64,000 nucleotides of DNA from Leptodesmis sichuanensis A121 (GCF_021379005.1 NZ_CP075171.1:4030001-4094000), one strand, 5' to 3'; counted from the first letter of the stretch, positions 45,548 through 55,658 are shown. Notes: generated by a model not told the origin, from the letters alone. A program made the numbers and translations.

Positions 45548-47659
45548 CTAGATGGAAGAGGGAAATTTGACTTTGAAGCAGACTTGATTGGTGTGGCTTT
45601 CTACCTGGATAGTGCCGCCCAGATACTCTACGAGTTTTCGGGTGAGAGAGAGTCCCAGTCCGGTGCCACTTTGTTTCCAGGGATCGTTGTTGGGAATCCG
45701 ATAGAAGGGATCAAAAACGTGAGTTAGCTCATCGGAGGCAATTTCGATGCCACTGTTCTTGACGGCAATCTCAATTTGAGAAGACGTATGAGCGGCTTCT
45801 ACTGTGATGGTTTCTCCAACAGGCGTATACTTACAGGCGTTGTTCAACAATTCCACCAGAATGCGGTTCAGCATAAAGGTGTCAGATACTAAAGGAGGTA
45901 AGTCTGCTGCGATGACCAGCTTTAAGGTTTGTTGCTGAGTTTGCAGACGTTGGGCAACGGTTTCGGCAACGTGGGGAATCCATTCCTGTAACTGGATGGG
46001 AATCAGGGATACCGGATGGTTGCCTGCATTCAGATGTTGAATGGAGAGCAGGTCGTCAATCAAGTTGATTTCACGATCGCACTCTTCTTCCAGAACCTTG
46101 AGATACTGAGTGACCTTGCTAGAGTCCACCCCGATCGCAGCCTGATCTGGGTTGGGAAATCGGGGTGCTGATTTAAACATCATCTTCAGCAAATTTGTCA
46201 CCATTTTGATGCTGGATAAGGGAGTTCGCAGTTCGTGGGAGATGGTGCTGAGAAAGTCATCTTTCAACTGATGCAGTCGTTCCATGGCCTTTACCTGAGT
46301 CTGACTGGCTGCAAACAAACGAGCCTGCCGCAATGCGATCGCACAATGACTGGCCACCTGTTGCACCAACCGAGTTTCGGAGGCATCAAAGCTATGGCTG
46401 TACCGGGTGAACACCCGTAAGCTTCCCAGACATCCCTGATCATCCAGAATTGGGGCAATCAAAATCGTCTCTTGCCCCCGGTTGAGATAGGGTTCCATGC
46501 AGCAGAACTGAAACAGGCCGCCCTGGTGGATTTGTTGGCAAAGTTCAGCCGGATGGGCCATGGGATCAACGAATGGCTTTTGCCGCGGCTGGGGTTCACT
46601 GGCCGCCAGCAAGGGAGCACGATACTCAAATTTAACCCCGCACGTTGCTTGTTCAGGGTCACACAAAACCGCCTGACAGCAGTCTGCCCCCAGCACCGTG
46701 GTTAATTCCTGAATCGCTGTTTGCAAAATTTGCTGTTCATCCAGACTGTCCCTTACCCGATCAGTAATGCGAGTCAACATGGCTTCAAAGGCCAGGGTTT
46801 GCTGCAGACGGATGGCCTGGTTTTGCCGTTGTATAGAAAGTCTCTCCTGAAGCCCCTGTAACTCCTGATGAAGTTGTTGCTGCTCGATCGCCACTCCCAA
46901 CTGCCAGGTCAATCGCTTAAGAAAATTAATTTCGGGTTTCTGCCAGTGCCGGGGAGTTGCACATTGATGAATCACCAAAAAACCCCACAGTTGCTGATGA
47001 ATGTGAATGGGCAAAACCAACTTAGCTTTGACTTGAAAATACCGCAGTAAGGTATCTGTGCCGGGATCCGGTTTGACAATGCCACTGGAATTTGGGGTGG
47101 CCTCAGCAGTCTGATGGATGTTACTCAGATCAGGAATAATGCAGGTCTGACCATTTTGATACCGTTCGATCCATTCCGGACTGGACACGAAGGCATCTCG
47201 AATCAGGAATCCTGCAATGGCAGGCAAGCCCGATCGCACCGCTTCTGCCATCACAAAACTACTGCGATCGGCCTGTAAACGGTACAAGCACACCCGATCG
47301 GCCTGCAAGACTGTGTGTACTTGCCAGACGATATCCTGTAAGGTTTGAGAAAGGTGGTGATATTGATAATTGAGTGCTGCGATCGTGGCTAAAACCTGTT
47401 CACTGTCCTCATGCCACTGCAATTGCTGCTCTAACTGCTGGCGTTTCTGAACGGCCTCTTGCAACTGGCAATTCAGATACTTGCATTCTGCCATTTTCTG
47501 GCCCAGGGCTTGTCGCATCTCTTGCATTTCATCCTCATCAGGTAATTCTGCTGCATTCGTTGATGAAGTCGAGTTTGCATCGGAGTCTAAAGCCACAGTA
47601 AGAACCGAAGATGCAACAGAGGTGGACTGGTTTAATTCATGAGGTGATTGGGTATTCAT
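45548..47659 (-). CDS. sensor histidine kinase with two GAF domains
   Basis: 703 residues from ATG 47659 (MNTQSPHELNQ). An N-terminal coiled coil is followed by GAF1 (about 100-260, with VLQADRVCLYRLQ), GAF2 (about 290-450, with VLGADCCQAVLCD), a HisKA domain with phosphoacceptor HELRTPLSSIKM near residue 475, and HATPase_c with NNACKYTP and GTGLGLSLTRKLVEYLGG. Soluble. GAF1 has no obvious bilin-binding Cys in the usual place, so a chromophore is uncertain. No response regulator is adjacent. The divergent MtfA-like gene lies 378 bases away; the gap shows repeated GCGATCG words only. Confidence 0.93.
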   Translation of the reverse strand: MNTQSPHELNQSTSVASSVLTVALDSDANSTSSTNAAELPDEDEMQEMRQALGQKMAECKYLNCQLQEAVQKRQQLEQQLQWHEDSEQVLATIAALNYQYHHLSQTLQDIVWQVHTVLQADRVCLYRLQADRSSFVMAEAVRSGLPAIAGFLIRDAFVSSPEWIERYQNGQTCIIPDLSNIHQTAEATPNSSGIVKPDPGTDTLLRYFQVKAKLVLPIHIHQQLWGFLVIHQCATPRHWQKPEINFLKRLTWQLGVAIEQQQLHQELQGLQERLSIQRQNQAIRLQQTLAFEAMLTRITDRVRDSLDEQQILQTAIQELTTVLGADCCQAVLCDPEQATCGVKFEYRAPLLAASEPQPRQKPFVDPMAHPAELCQQIHQGGLFQFCCMEPYLNRGQETILIAPILDDQGCLGSLRVFTRYSHSFDASETRLVQQVASHCAIALRQARLFAASQTQVKAMERLHQLKDDFLSTISHELRTPLSSIKMVTNLLKMMFKSAPRFPNPDQAAIGVDSSKVTQYLKVLEEECDREINLIDDLLSIQHLNAGNHPVSLIPIQLQEWIPHVAETVAQRLQTQQQTLKLVIAADLPPLVSDTFMLNRILVELLNNACKYTPVGETITVEAAHTSSQIEIAVKNSGIEIASDELTHVFDPFYRIPNNDPWKQSGTGLGLSLTRKLVEYLGGTIQVESHTNQVCFKVKFPSSI

Positions 47660-48037
47660 ACCAGGTCTATCCTGTCTCAAATAGCACCCCTTCTCATAAA
47701 GGAAATGCTCCTTACTGCCAACTATGCACCCTTGATGTAGATGTCCTCTTAGAGTTGCTTAGTTTACTCTCAAGCACCACATGGAAAATACGGACTTCCA
47801 CCTTAAAAAAGGATAAACAAAGCCAGAGAGGATAAAAAATTCGTAATGACCTGGGTAATACTACATGAACAATATGCCCCAGTTATAGATGGATTTGATG
47901 ATTCTGAGATGCATTGAGTTGCGATCGGCGATCGGCGAGGAGCAAAAAGATCGGGCCAAAGTCGTGATTTATCTTCCCTCTTCAAACTCACCAAACCTCA
48001 TGTGGTTAAATCCTTCAATTCCCACATCCCTACTCCA

Positions 48038-48862
48038 ATGCTCGAAACAGCTCTCGTGCTACTGCTGATTGCGCTGCTGATTGCAGCCGTCCTCCTCAGT
48101 CCGATGCTGGTTAAACAGCGCCGCAAGCGGATGATGCAGCGATCGTTTCCGCCTTTATGGAATGCTTTGGTTGAGAATGCTCTGCCCATGTATACCCGGT
48201 TATCTCCAGCGCAACGCAGGCAATTGCAGGGGCACATTCAGGTGTTTCTGGCAGAAAAACAATTTATTGGGTGTGCTGGATTGCAGGTGACGGAAGAGAT
48301 GCGAGTGACGATCGCCGCGATCGCCTGCCTGCTGCTGTTGAACGGACGCGGGCATTATTTCTCCAATTTACGCTCCATTTTGCTGTACCCCGGAGCCTAC
48401 TGGGCCACAGACACTGCCTCCTCCGATGGATTCATTGTGGAAGAACAACGGGTCGCCCGACTGGGAGAATCCTGGGTGCGGGATCAGGTGGTGTTGTCCT
48501 GGGAGCAGGTGCAACACGATCGCAGTCACTGGCAGGATGGACAAAATGTGGTGTTGCATGAGTTTGCTCACCAACTGGATCAGGAAGACGGGAAGGGAGA
48601 AGGAGTCCCAATCCTGGAGCAGCGATCGGACTATGAACAATGGGCTAAAGTCATGACTCAGGAGTATCAACGTCTGTGTCAGGAGGTGGAACGAGGGCTG
48701 AAAACGGTTATGGATCGCTACGGCACCACAAATCCGGCAGAGTTTTTTGCCGTGGCTACCGAAACCTTCTTTGAAAAACCCTCAGCTTTGCAGCAGCACG
48801 CTCCGGCCTTATATGGCCTGTTGCAGCACTACTACCACCTTGATCCAGTGCAATGGCTGTAG
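48038..48862 (+). CDS. MtfA-like zinc-dependent peptidase (M90)
   Basis: 274 residues from ATG 48038 (MLETALVLLLIALL). A single N-terminal TM helix is followed by the catalytic domain with zinc motif HEFAHQLD (174-178 HEFAH) and third-ligand region PAEFFAVATETFFEKP. In E. coli, MtfA is an aminopeptidase that titrates the Mlc repressor of the glucose phosphotransferase system; cyanobacteria lack that target, so the role must differ. The membrane anchor is common in cyanobacterial versions. GTG 48002 is an alternative start. Confidence 0.9.
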   Translation: MLETALVLLLIALLIAAVLLSPMLVKQRRKRMMQRSFPPLWNALVENALPMYTRLSPAQRRQLQGHIQVFLAEKQFIGCAGLQVTEEMRVTIAAIACLLLLNGRGHYFSNLRSILLYPGAYWATDTASSDGFIVEEQRVARLGESWVRDQVVLSWEQVQHDRSHWQDGQNVVLHEFAHQLDQEDGKGEGVPILEQRSDYEQWAKVMTQEYQRLCQEVERGLKTVMDRYGTTNPAEFFAVATETFFEKPSALQQHAPALYGLLQHYYHLDPVQWL

Positions 48863-48963
48863 AGTTGAGGAGCGAGTTTTGCCATTCAGTCATCATCAAA
48901 GCAATCAGCTCATTTGCTAAACCCGCCCCCACTTTTCTCACGTCTCATGCTCCATGGCATCGC

Positions 48964-49311
48964 TCAATATCTGGGAACTGATGGGTCAACTTTGATTGAG
49001 TAAGCATCAATTCCACCTATCACGTTTTTGACATTGGTAAAGCCCTGGCTCATTAACCACTGACACATCTGGGCCGATCGCATCCCATGATGGCACAACA
49101 CCAATGTTTCTTTATGGGGATCTAACTGCTGGGTAATTATTCCAGACCATTCTGCAAACTGGCTCAAAGGCAAATTCTGGAAACCCTCTACCTGCGCCAA
49201 TTCTAGCTCTTGAGGTTCTCGGACATCCACAAACTGGCGATCGCTGCCGCCCTCTGCTAACTGCTGGGCTAACTCCTCCACACTAATTTCTGGGATTGAT
49301 GAACTGTACAT
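48964..49311 (-). CDS. single-domain rhodanese-like sulfurtransferase
   Basis: 115 residues. FVDVREPQELELAQVEGFQNLPL and the active loop LVLCHHGMRSAQMC give catalytic Cys73 in a six-residue loop (CHHGMR), typical of thiosulfate or persulfide sulfurtransferases. The ATG at 49311 is clear. It is convergent with the MtfA-like gene. Partner unknown. Confidence 0.93.
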   Translation of the reverse strand: MYSSSIPEISVEELAQQLAEGGSDRQFVDVREPQELELAQVEGFQNLPLSQFAEWSGIITQQLDPHKETLVLCHHGMRSAQMCQWLMSQGFTNVKNVIGGIDAYSIKVDPSVPRY

Positions 49312-49411
49312 AGGGTATCGGTTTCAAGGTTTGACTATGAGCTTATAGTATTTTGGATTGACGATTTTGGATTGGGAAGAAGCAGATCGGTGGGTTGGGA
49401 GGGGTGTTTTT

Positions 49412-49705
49412 TTAACTCTCAACCCCACCTCCCCCCTCTTCTCTCCTCTCCTGCCGTTTACTCTGCTGCTGAATAAATTGTCTGACTGCCGCCTGCCGAT
49501 TTTCCATAAACCGATTCCAGAATCCTGGCGTTAGGTGATCCATTGTTTGCGCGATCGACCATACTTCCAGGGCCATGAGATTATAAAGGGATTGATCGAA
49601 CCGCCGCAGCCCTTCCAGCCACTGGTCAATATCCATGTGGGGAGCCGATCGCCACACATCTTCTTCCGAAAGAGAATCAGGATCATCAGGAGATGGAGCA
49701 GACAT
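49412..49705 (-). CDS. small conserved-looking protein, unknown function
   Basis: 97 residues from ATG 49705 (MSAPSPDDPDSLSEED); the upstream extension to 49747 is low-complexity. The core DIDQWLEGLRRFDQSLYNLMALEVWSIAQTMDHLTPGFWNRFMENRQAAVRQF-type helical sequence looks like a real domain; the C-terminus is charged (KRQERREEGGGG). Divergent from argG. Not recognised. Confidence 0.6.
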   Translation of the reverse strand: MSAPSPDDPDSLSEEDVWRSAPHMDIDQWLEGLRRFDQSLYNLMALEVWSIAQTMDHLTPGFWNRFMENRQAAVRQFIQQQSKRQERREEGGGGVES

Positions 49706-49828
49706 AGGAAGTGGGGAATCGAGAGTGGAGAGTGAAAAGTTAAACATCGGCCATTCACTCTTCTCAATTTTGTACCTTCTCTGACACGAATTGGTGACTA
49801 TTCACTGGATAATGATCCCGTTGTTGTA

Positions 49829-51043
49829 ATGAGTAGAAACATGGGGCGCGCTTATCGAGTTGTTCTGGCTTATTCTGGGGGAGTTGATACCTCCGTTTGT
49901 ATTCCATACCTGAAGCACGAATGGGGCGTGGAAGATGTAATTACCCTGGCAGTGGATTTAGGGCAGGGTGCGGCAATGGAACCCATCCGAGAAAAAGCCC
50001 TGAAATCAGGGGCCGCAGAATCCCTGGTGGCGACCGTTACGGATCAATTTGTAAAAGATTATGCCTTTCCAGCGCTGCAGGCAAATGCCCTGTACGAAAA
50101 TCGGTATCCTCTGTCTACTGCCCTGGCCCGACCATTAATTGCCAAACTCCTGGTGGAAGCTGCAGAAAAGCATGGGGCAGATGCGGTAGCTCATGGCTGT
50201 ACAGGTAAGGGTAATGATCAGGTACGGTTTGATGTATCGATCGCCGCCCTCAATCCCAACTTAAAGGTGCTGACTCCGGCACGGGAATGGGGCATGAGCC
50301 GGGAAGAGACGATCGCCTATGGTGAACGGTATGGCATTCCGGCTCCTGTCAAAAAGTCCTCTCCCTACAGTATTGATGAGAATTTGTTGGGACGAGCCAT
50401 TGAAGCAGGCGTTCTGGAAGATCCCTGGGCAGAACCGCCAGAAGAGGTCTATGCCATGACAAAGGCGATCGCAGACACTCCGAACGAACCTGAGTATGTA
50501 GAAATTGGCTTTGAGCGGGGCACTCCCGTCAGCCTCAACGGTACTACCCTGGATCCCGTCGCCCTTGTCACTCAAATGAATGAGCTGGCGGGTAAACACG
50601 GAGTGGGCCGCATCGACATGATTGAAAATCGTCTGGTGGGAATTAAGTCGCGAGAAATTTATGAAACTCCGGCCCTGTTAGTGCTGATCGACGCTCACCG
50701 CGATTTGGAAAGCCTGACTCTGACGGCGGATGTGACCCAATACAAACGCGGTATTGAACAAACCTACGCCCAGATGATTTACAACGGCCTTTGGTACAGT
50801 CCCCTGCGTGATGCGATGGATGCCTTTGTGCAGAAGACCCAAGAGCGAGTTACCGGGACAGTGCGGGTGAAGTTGTTTAAGGGAACATCGACGATCGTCG
50901 GACGTAAATCCCCCAATTCCCTGTACAGTATGGATCTGGCAACCTACGGCGCAGAAGACAAGTTCGATCACAAAGCGGCTGAAGGTTTCGTTTACGTTTG
51001 GGGCCTGCCAACTCGTGCCTGGGCAGAAACGGGGCGGCAGTAG
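49829..51043 (+). CDS. argG: argininosuccinate synthase
   Basis: Joins citrulline and aspartate with ATP, the penultimate step of arginine synthesis. 404 residues from ATG 49829, or 400 from ATG 49841 ([14 protein letters not shown]), which matches the usual N-terminus better. The PP-loop YSGGVDTSV at 15-23, [14 protein letters not shown] near 125 and [17 protein letters not shown] are all intact. It is well conserved over its full length. Confidence 0.97.
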   Translation: MSRNMGRAYRVVLAYSGGVDTSVCIPYLKHEWGVEDVITLAVDLGQGAAMEPIREKALKSGAAESLVATVTDQFVKDYAFPALQANALYENRYPLSTALARPLIAKLLVEAAEKHGADAVAHGCTGKGNDQVRFDVSIAALNPNLKVLTPAREWGMSREETIAYGERYGIPAPVKKSSPYSIDENLLGRAIEAGVLEDPWAEPPEEVYAMTKAIADTPNEPEYVEIGFERGTPVSLNGTTLDPVALVTQMNELAGKHGVGRIDMIENRLVGIKSREIYETPALLVLIDAHRDLESLTLTADVTQYKRGIEQTYAQMIYNGLWYSPLRDAMDAFVQKTQERVTGTVRVKLFKGTSTIVGRKSPNSLYSMDLATYGAEDKFDHKAAEGFVYVWGLPTRAWAETGRQ

Positions 51044-51069
51044 GTGAGAGTGGATGGTGGATGGTGGAC

Positions 51070-51097
51070 AGTTAAGAGTTAAGAGTTAAGAGTTAAG
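51070..51097. repeat. heptamer tandem repeat (AGTTAAG x4)
   Basis: Four exact AGTTAAG units follow argG, preceded by GTGGATGGTGGATGGTGG and followed 55 bases on by the inverse word AACTCTTAACTCTC. It is intergenic and forms an A/T hairpin upstream of the HAD gene. Confidence 0.85.
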
Positions 51098-51182
51098 AAT
51101 GAATGAGTAAATGAGTAATAGTCTGATGTCACGCTCAAACCTCTCAACGTTCAACTCTTAACTCTCAGCTTTTAACTTTGTT

Positions 51183-51836
51183 ATGACCGCTTCTTCCCTT
51201 CCCCAGGTTATCTTTCTCGACGCTGTTGGTACTCTGTTCGGTGTGCAGGGTAGTGTAGGCGAGCAATATGTTCAAGTGGCCAACCGCTTTGGTGTCAGCC
51301 TTTCGCCAGATAACTTAAATCGAGCGTTCTATAAAAGCTTCAAAGCAGCCCCACCTCCGGCTTTTTCAGGGCGCGAAGCGGCTGAAATTCAGGTCAAAGA
51401 ATACACATGGTGGCTAGAACTGGCTGTACAAACTTTTAAGGAGGCCGATGCCTTCCATCACTTCTCAGACTTTGGGCGCTTTTTTGCCCATCTGTATGAC
51501 TATTTCGCCACGGCTGAACCCTGGTTTGTCTATCCTGACGTGCCCGATGCCCTGGAACGCTGGCAAAAATTGGGCATTCCTCTGGGAATTCTGTCAAATT
51601 TCGACTCTCGCCTTTATTCTGTACTCAAAGCCCTAAACCTGGCTGATTACTTTACTTCAGTGACCCTCTCAACGGAAGTGGGAGCGGCTAAACCCAATCC
51701 TCAAATCTTTGCTGCTGCCTTACAAAAACACAATTGCCCTGCCCATGCCGCCTGGCATATTGGCGATAGTTTTGAGGAAGACTATCAGGCCGCTAAAGCA
51801 GTCGGCTTAAGGGGAATCTGGTTAAACAGAAATTAG
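51183..51836 (+). CDS. HAD-superfamily hydrolase (HAD-IA type)
   Basis: 217 residues from ATG 51183. Motif I is IFLDAVGTLFG with the nucleophile Asp; motif II is LGILSNFDSRLY, the Lys of motif III is in EVGAAKPNPQIF, and motif IV is HIGDSFEEDYQAA. The second Asp of the usual DxD is Val, as in the HDHD3-like or dehalogenase-type branches that do not act as ordinary phosphatases. The substrate is unknown. It lies 139 bases after argG on the same strand, separated by repeats. Confidence 0.9.
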   Translation: MTASSLPQVIFLDAVGTLFGVQGSVGEQYVQVANRFGVSLSPDNLNRAFYKSFKAAPPPAFSGREAAEIQVKEYTWWLELAVQTFKEADAFHHFSDFGRFFAHLYDYFATAEPWFVYPDVPDALERWQKLGIPLGILSNFDSRLYSVLKALNLADYFTSVTLSTEVGAAKPNPQIFAAALQKHNCPAHAAWHIGDSFEEDYQAAKAVGLRGIWLNRN

Positions 51837-51860
51837 CGACCTGCTCTGTCCAGCCCTCCG

Positions 51861-53729
51861 CTATCCTTCCTCTCCCCGGCTGCTCTTCCGGCTAAATCGG
51901 GTATCTTGCAATGCGCTACCAATACCTTTGATAATGCCGCGACCGATCAGACCAATGCCGCGACCAATGACCTCGGTGAGAATGTACACTACACCGCTCC
52001 CCAGAAAAGAGACGGCAGACCGCATCCGGGGGGCGATCGCATCTCGCGTTTCCAGCGCCAGGGTAACGGCAAGACGAATACCCGATAGCTCATCCATTTC
52101 TTGATTGCGGGGAGAGTAAATGGAGGTTTTGGTGATGCCTTGCTCCTGCAGGATAAACAGCGTGTAACGACTTTCAAAAATAGCAGTGGGTTCGCCAAAG
52201 TACTTTTCGACCCGGTACTTCCAGGACAGGTTATTGCGGAACCGTTCAATTTCACGGGTGGACAGCAGGCGGCGATCGTAAAAATTCTGCTTGACAGCCA
52301 CTACATTACCAAATCGATTCAGCAGCGGTTGGATGACGGCATTGGCCACCTGAATAATCAAGTTCTGGAGTAAATCTTCCAGACGGGTCATGGCTTCAAT
52401 GGTGCCCACACTGTATAGCGTTTCGTTAATCATGATCGGAGCCTGATACAGCAGATGAGCCAAAAAATCCGTCACTTCGGGAATTTTATTGAGAATGGAG
52501 AACTGCACAATCTCTGCGTCTTGCAACAGGATATCTACCAGGTCGATCGCAGGTTCAGTCAAACTTTCAACGGGAGAATGGGTGAGTTGCAGGGTGGCAT
52601 AACGACCAAAAAAATCTTTGGTGGCCGCTTCCCATAAATCCTGAAGAATGATTTTTCGTTTGGCAGGCAACTGATCTGGTTCCAGTTGGGAAAAGCGCAA
52701 GTCATCGAGAATCTCTTCTAGTTGACGCAGCACGATCGACAACAATTCCCGTTTTTTTTCTTCGCGCAAAATATCAATTTCCAGAGGCGTATCTGTCAGG
52801 TTTCGCAGACCAGATTGTAACCGGGCAAAGGTGGTATCAAACAGGGCCGCCTGGATGCTACGCAAACTGTTGCTGGTTCCGGGTTGCAGCAGGATTTGTT
52901 GAGGGAGGGCGGAAACGGCTTCGGCCTCTGGGAATCCGTCGGTTTGACTGAGAGGAGGAGGAGAAGAGGGGGAGAGAGGGAGAGGAGGGGGACGACGATC
53001 GCCTGCGGCAGGTTGAGTTGGCTCTAGACGATCGCGGGTTGGGGTTAGTAGCCGATTGACGACCCAGCGAGCCGCCCGGAGTTCTCGTCGTCGTCCCAGC
53101 AATACCCATTGATCAATGAGGGACAGAGGGGGGGCCGCAAGTTGCTCGTTGACTTGGGCGATCGCGGCATCAATCTGGCGCAATCCAGAGCGGCGGATAT
53201 TACGGCGGAGGCGGCTGAGGGGGGCAGGAGGAGGAGGGGGGGAGGGCAGGGGAGCAGGAGGGGGAGAGGGGGGGAGAGTTTGACAGGGTTGTCCCGTGGC
53301 GACCTGGTGGATGGCGGTGACGAGGTCGGCGATCGCGATCCCTTTCTGGCAATAGCCCATAATTCCCATTTGCAGAATGGTGGGCAGAAGAGGGGAGTCA
53401 GGAATGGCGGTCAGTAAGAGAATCGGCAGGTTGGGATAGTGGGTTTTGACGTATTGACAGAAGGCTAAAGATGCGGACTGGCCATTGGCTAGAAGCGGGA
53501 AATCCAGACTCAGGAGCATGACCTCCAGAGGGCGATTTTCCGGTTCAACCTCTCGCTCGGCAAGGCTGAACCAGGTTTGGAGTTGGTGCTCGGCGGCGGC
53601 GATCGAGTCTGCCTCCCAGACAACGCGCAGGTCGGGATAGGCACTGAAACAGGTCGATAGTCCCTGTCGGAAAATCGGGTCACTATCGACAAGCATCACG
53701 TTGATTGAAACAGGTGCAGGAGGATTCAT
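51861..53729 (-). CDS. DUF3685 (Ycf55-like) protein with response-regulator-like N-terminus
   Basis: 622 residues from ATG 53729. The first about 140 residues look like a receiver domain (INVMLVDSDPIFRQGLSTCF, LPILLLTAIPDS), but the strand that should carry the phospho-Asp reads VMLLSLDFPLLANG and the rest is divergent. A Pro/Ser-rich linker follows, then the DUF3685 core with LRNLTDTPLEID, VKQNFYDRRLLSTREIERFRN and a C-terminal GSGVVYILTEVIGRGIGLIGRG membrane-associating segment. The family is shared with red-algal plastids (Ycf55); function unknown. Confidence 0.8.
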   Translation of the reverse strand: MNPPAPVSINVMLVDSDPIFRQGLSTCFSAYPDLRVVWEADSIAAAEHQLQTWFSLAEREVEPENRPLEVMLLSLDFPLLANGQSASLAFCQYVKTHYPNLPILLLTAIPDSPLLPTILQMGIMGYCQKGIAIADLVTAIHQVATGQPCQTLPPSPPPAPLPSPPPPPAPLSRLRRNIRRSGLRQIDAAIAQVNEQLAAPPLSLIDQWVLLGRRRELRAARWVVNRLLTPTRDRLEPTQPAAGDRRPPPLPLSPSSPPPLSQTDGFPEAEAVSALPQQILLQPGTSNSLRSIQAALFDTTFARLQSGLRNLTDTPLEIDILREEKKRELLSIVLRQLEEILDDLRFSQLEPDQLPAKRKIILQDLWEAATKDFFGRYATLQLTHSPVESLTEPAIDLVDILLQDAEIVQFSILNKIPEVTDFLAHLLYQAPIMINETLYSVGTIEAMTRLEDLLQNLIIQVANAVIQPLLNRFGNVVAVKQNFYDRRLLSTREIERFRNNLSWKYRVEKYFGEPTAIFESRYTLFILQEQGITKTSIYSPRNQEMDELSGIRLAVTLALETRDAIAPRMRSAVSFLGSGVVYILTEVIGRGIGLIGRGIIKGIGSALQDTRFSRKSSRGEEG

Positions 53730-53840
53730 CAATCAGGTAGGCCGAAAGAGTCAGTAGGACTATTGTAGGGAGAGAATTGCGGATGGACGTGCCTGCTCCC
53801 GGATTGCTCCAATACTGTACTATCGATTGCAATCCCTCGC

Positions 53841-55658
53841 ATGTCTCTCATGCCTCTGTTCTTGTTATTGCTGTGGATGGCGATCGCGGCCATCTTACGA
53901 TTTACCAACCTGACTCTGAAGCCGCTCTGGACGGATGAGTTTTCAACGCTGGTGTTCAGTCTGGGCAATAGTTTTTTGACCATTCCCCTGGATCGGGCCA
54001 TTTCCCTGATGGAGTTGCTACAACCACTGCAACCCAGCCCTCAGACCAACGTCCAATCTGTCCTGACGCATTTATTTACCGAGAGCAACCATCCGCCCCT
54101 TTATTTTGTGCTGTCCTATCTCTGGCTCAAAATGTTTCCGACAGTGAATGGTTGGGTATCAGTGGAGGCGGCTCGCGGGTTGTCTGCCCTGTTGGGAGTG
54201 CTGGCCATACCCATGACGTTTTACCTGGGTTGGCTGGCATGGCGATCGCGTTTAGCTGGACATCTGGCGGCTCTCCTGATGGCGCTGTCTCCCTTTGGCA
54301 TTTATCTGGCGCAGGAAGCCCGTCATTACACCCTGGCGATTCTGTGGATTTTGGGATCGCTGGCCTGTCTGGTGCAAACGACTCACTTTTTGCGCGATCG
54401 GCGTTCCCTTCCCTTCTGGCTGGGGCTGGTGTGGGTAGGGATGAATGGGTTGGGAATTGCAACCCATTATTTCTTTATCCTGACGTTGGTGACAGAAGCG
54501 ATCGTGCTGACAGGATTACTGCTCCTGCCCAGTTCCGCACTCAGACCAGGATTGCCAATTGCATCCTGTAATCGATACTGGTTAGTAGCGGTAGCAGGTG
54601 GAACGCTGGCAACAGGTCTTGTCTGGATTCCTATGTTGCTCAGTATTCGAGGCACGGAGTTAACCCGATGGATTAGCCGGGGAGAATTTGATTCCTCTAC
54701 CTGGATCGATCCGTTGATCCGGACGGTTGCGGGCCTAGTTTCAATGGTCTACCTGTTACCGATTCAGGGAGTCCCGACAGCGATCGCCCTACTCTCCGGA
54801 CTGGGGGTTGGGATAGCAGCTTTGGGAACCGGATGGCTGATGCTTCGGGGCTGGAAGCAAGGGGCAATCCTACCCGATGACTGGTTCTCGACCAAAGGCC
54901 AGGATCCCCTTCATAAGGGGGGCAGGGGGGATCGGCATCAAGGATGGGCCATCCACAATGCTCAAGTTGGAGTGTCATCTCAGGCTCAGTTGTCTCTGCA
55001 GGTGTTGGGTGGGTATGGGGTAACGGCGATCGCGCTCTCCCTGCTCCTGACTTATGGGTTTGGGGTGAACTTTGCCAGTGTGTTCCGCTATCAGTTTTTC
55101 TATTTTCCAGCCGTGATGGTGATTGTGGGGGCAGGGCTGGCTGGACTTTGGCAGCAAACGATTTTGGATTTTGGATTTTGGATTTTGGATTGGAAGGTGC
55201 CCTGGGCGATCGGGCTGGTCGTTCTGCTCAGTCTGCTGGGAGGGCTAACGGTAGTTGCCGATCTGGGATATCAGAAAACTCATCGACCGGATGTTGTGGC
55301 TGAGGCCATTAGCCAATCTTTTCAAGCTCCAGCACTGGTGGCGATTCCTCACAAAACGCATGGCCAGACGGGGCGGTTAATGGGCATTGCCTGGTCACTG
55401 TGGCAACAGCATCCAACGCAGGCGCAGCAGACTCAGTTTTTGCTGAATCAGATTCGGGAGGGGGATGAGCAGCAGGCGATCGCACCGCTGCAAAGCACTC
55501 TCAAACAACTTCCCCGACCTCTGGATGTCTGGCGCGTCAATTTTAGAAGCGAGTTGAATCCTTTATCTCACACTGTTTTGACGCAAGCAGGCTGTACCCC
55601 CAAATCAAAATTATTGTCCGTCGATGGTTATCGCTATCAATCCTATACGTGCCAGTGA
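53841..55658 (+). CDS. GT39/ArnT-like polytopic glycosyltransferase
   Basis: 605 residues with about 11 TM helices. The first loop has the acidic pair PLWTDEFST (Asp32, Glu33) typical of dolichyl/undecaprenyl-phosphate-sugar dependent glycosyltransferases of the GT-C fold; HPPLYFVLSYLWLKMF and AQEARHYTL are further family words. Two stretches look like in-frame inserted repeats: about 54885-54965 and a heptamer array at 55161-55188 (ILDFGFWILDW). The acceptor is unknown; a protein or a cell-surface glycan is likely. Confidence 0.85.
   Translation: MSLMPLFLLLLWMAIAAILRFTNLTLKPLWTDEFSTLVFSLGNSFLTIPLDRAISLMELLQPLQPSPQTNVQSVLTHLFTESNHPPLYFVLSYLWLKMFPTVNGWVSVEAARGLSALLGVLAIPMTFYLGWLAWRSRLAGHLAALLMALSPFGIYLAQEARHYTLAILWILGSLACLVQTTHFLRDRRSLPFWLGLVWVGMNGLGIATHYFFILTLVTEAIVLTGLLLLPSSALRPGLPIASCNRYWLVAVAGGTLATGLVWIPMLLSIRGTELTRWISRGEFDSSTWIDPLIRTVAGLVSMVYLLPIQGVPTAIALLSGLGVGIAALGTGWLMLRGWKQGAILPDDWFSTKGQDPLHKGGRGDRHQGWAIHNAQVGVSSQAQLSLQVLGGYGVTAIALSLLLTYGFGVNFASVFRYQFFYFPAVMVIVGAGLAGLWQQTILDFGFWILDWKVPWAIGLVVLLSLLGGLTVVADLGYQKTHRPDVVAEAISQSFQAPALVAIPHKTHGQTGRLMGIAWSLWQQHPTQAQQTQFLLNQIREGDEQQAIAPLQSTLKQLPRPLDVWRVNFRSELNPLSHTVLTQAGCTPKSKLLSVDGYRYQSYTCQ
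55161..55188. repeat. heptamer tandem repeat (ATTTTGG x4) inside the glycosyltransferase gene
   Basis: Four exact ATTTTGG units plus a partial fifth, translated in frame as I-L-D-F-G-F-W repeats within or beside a membrane helix. The same word, not in tandem, occurs near 49351-49378 outside genes. Confidence 0.85.
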
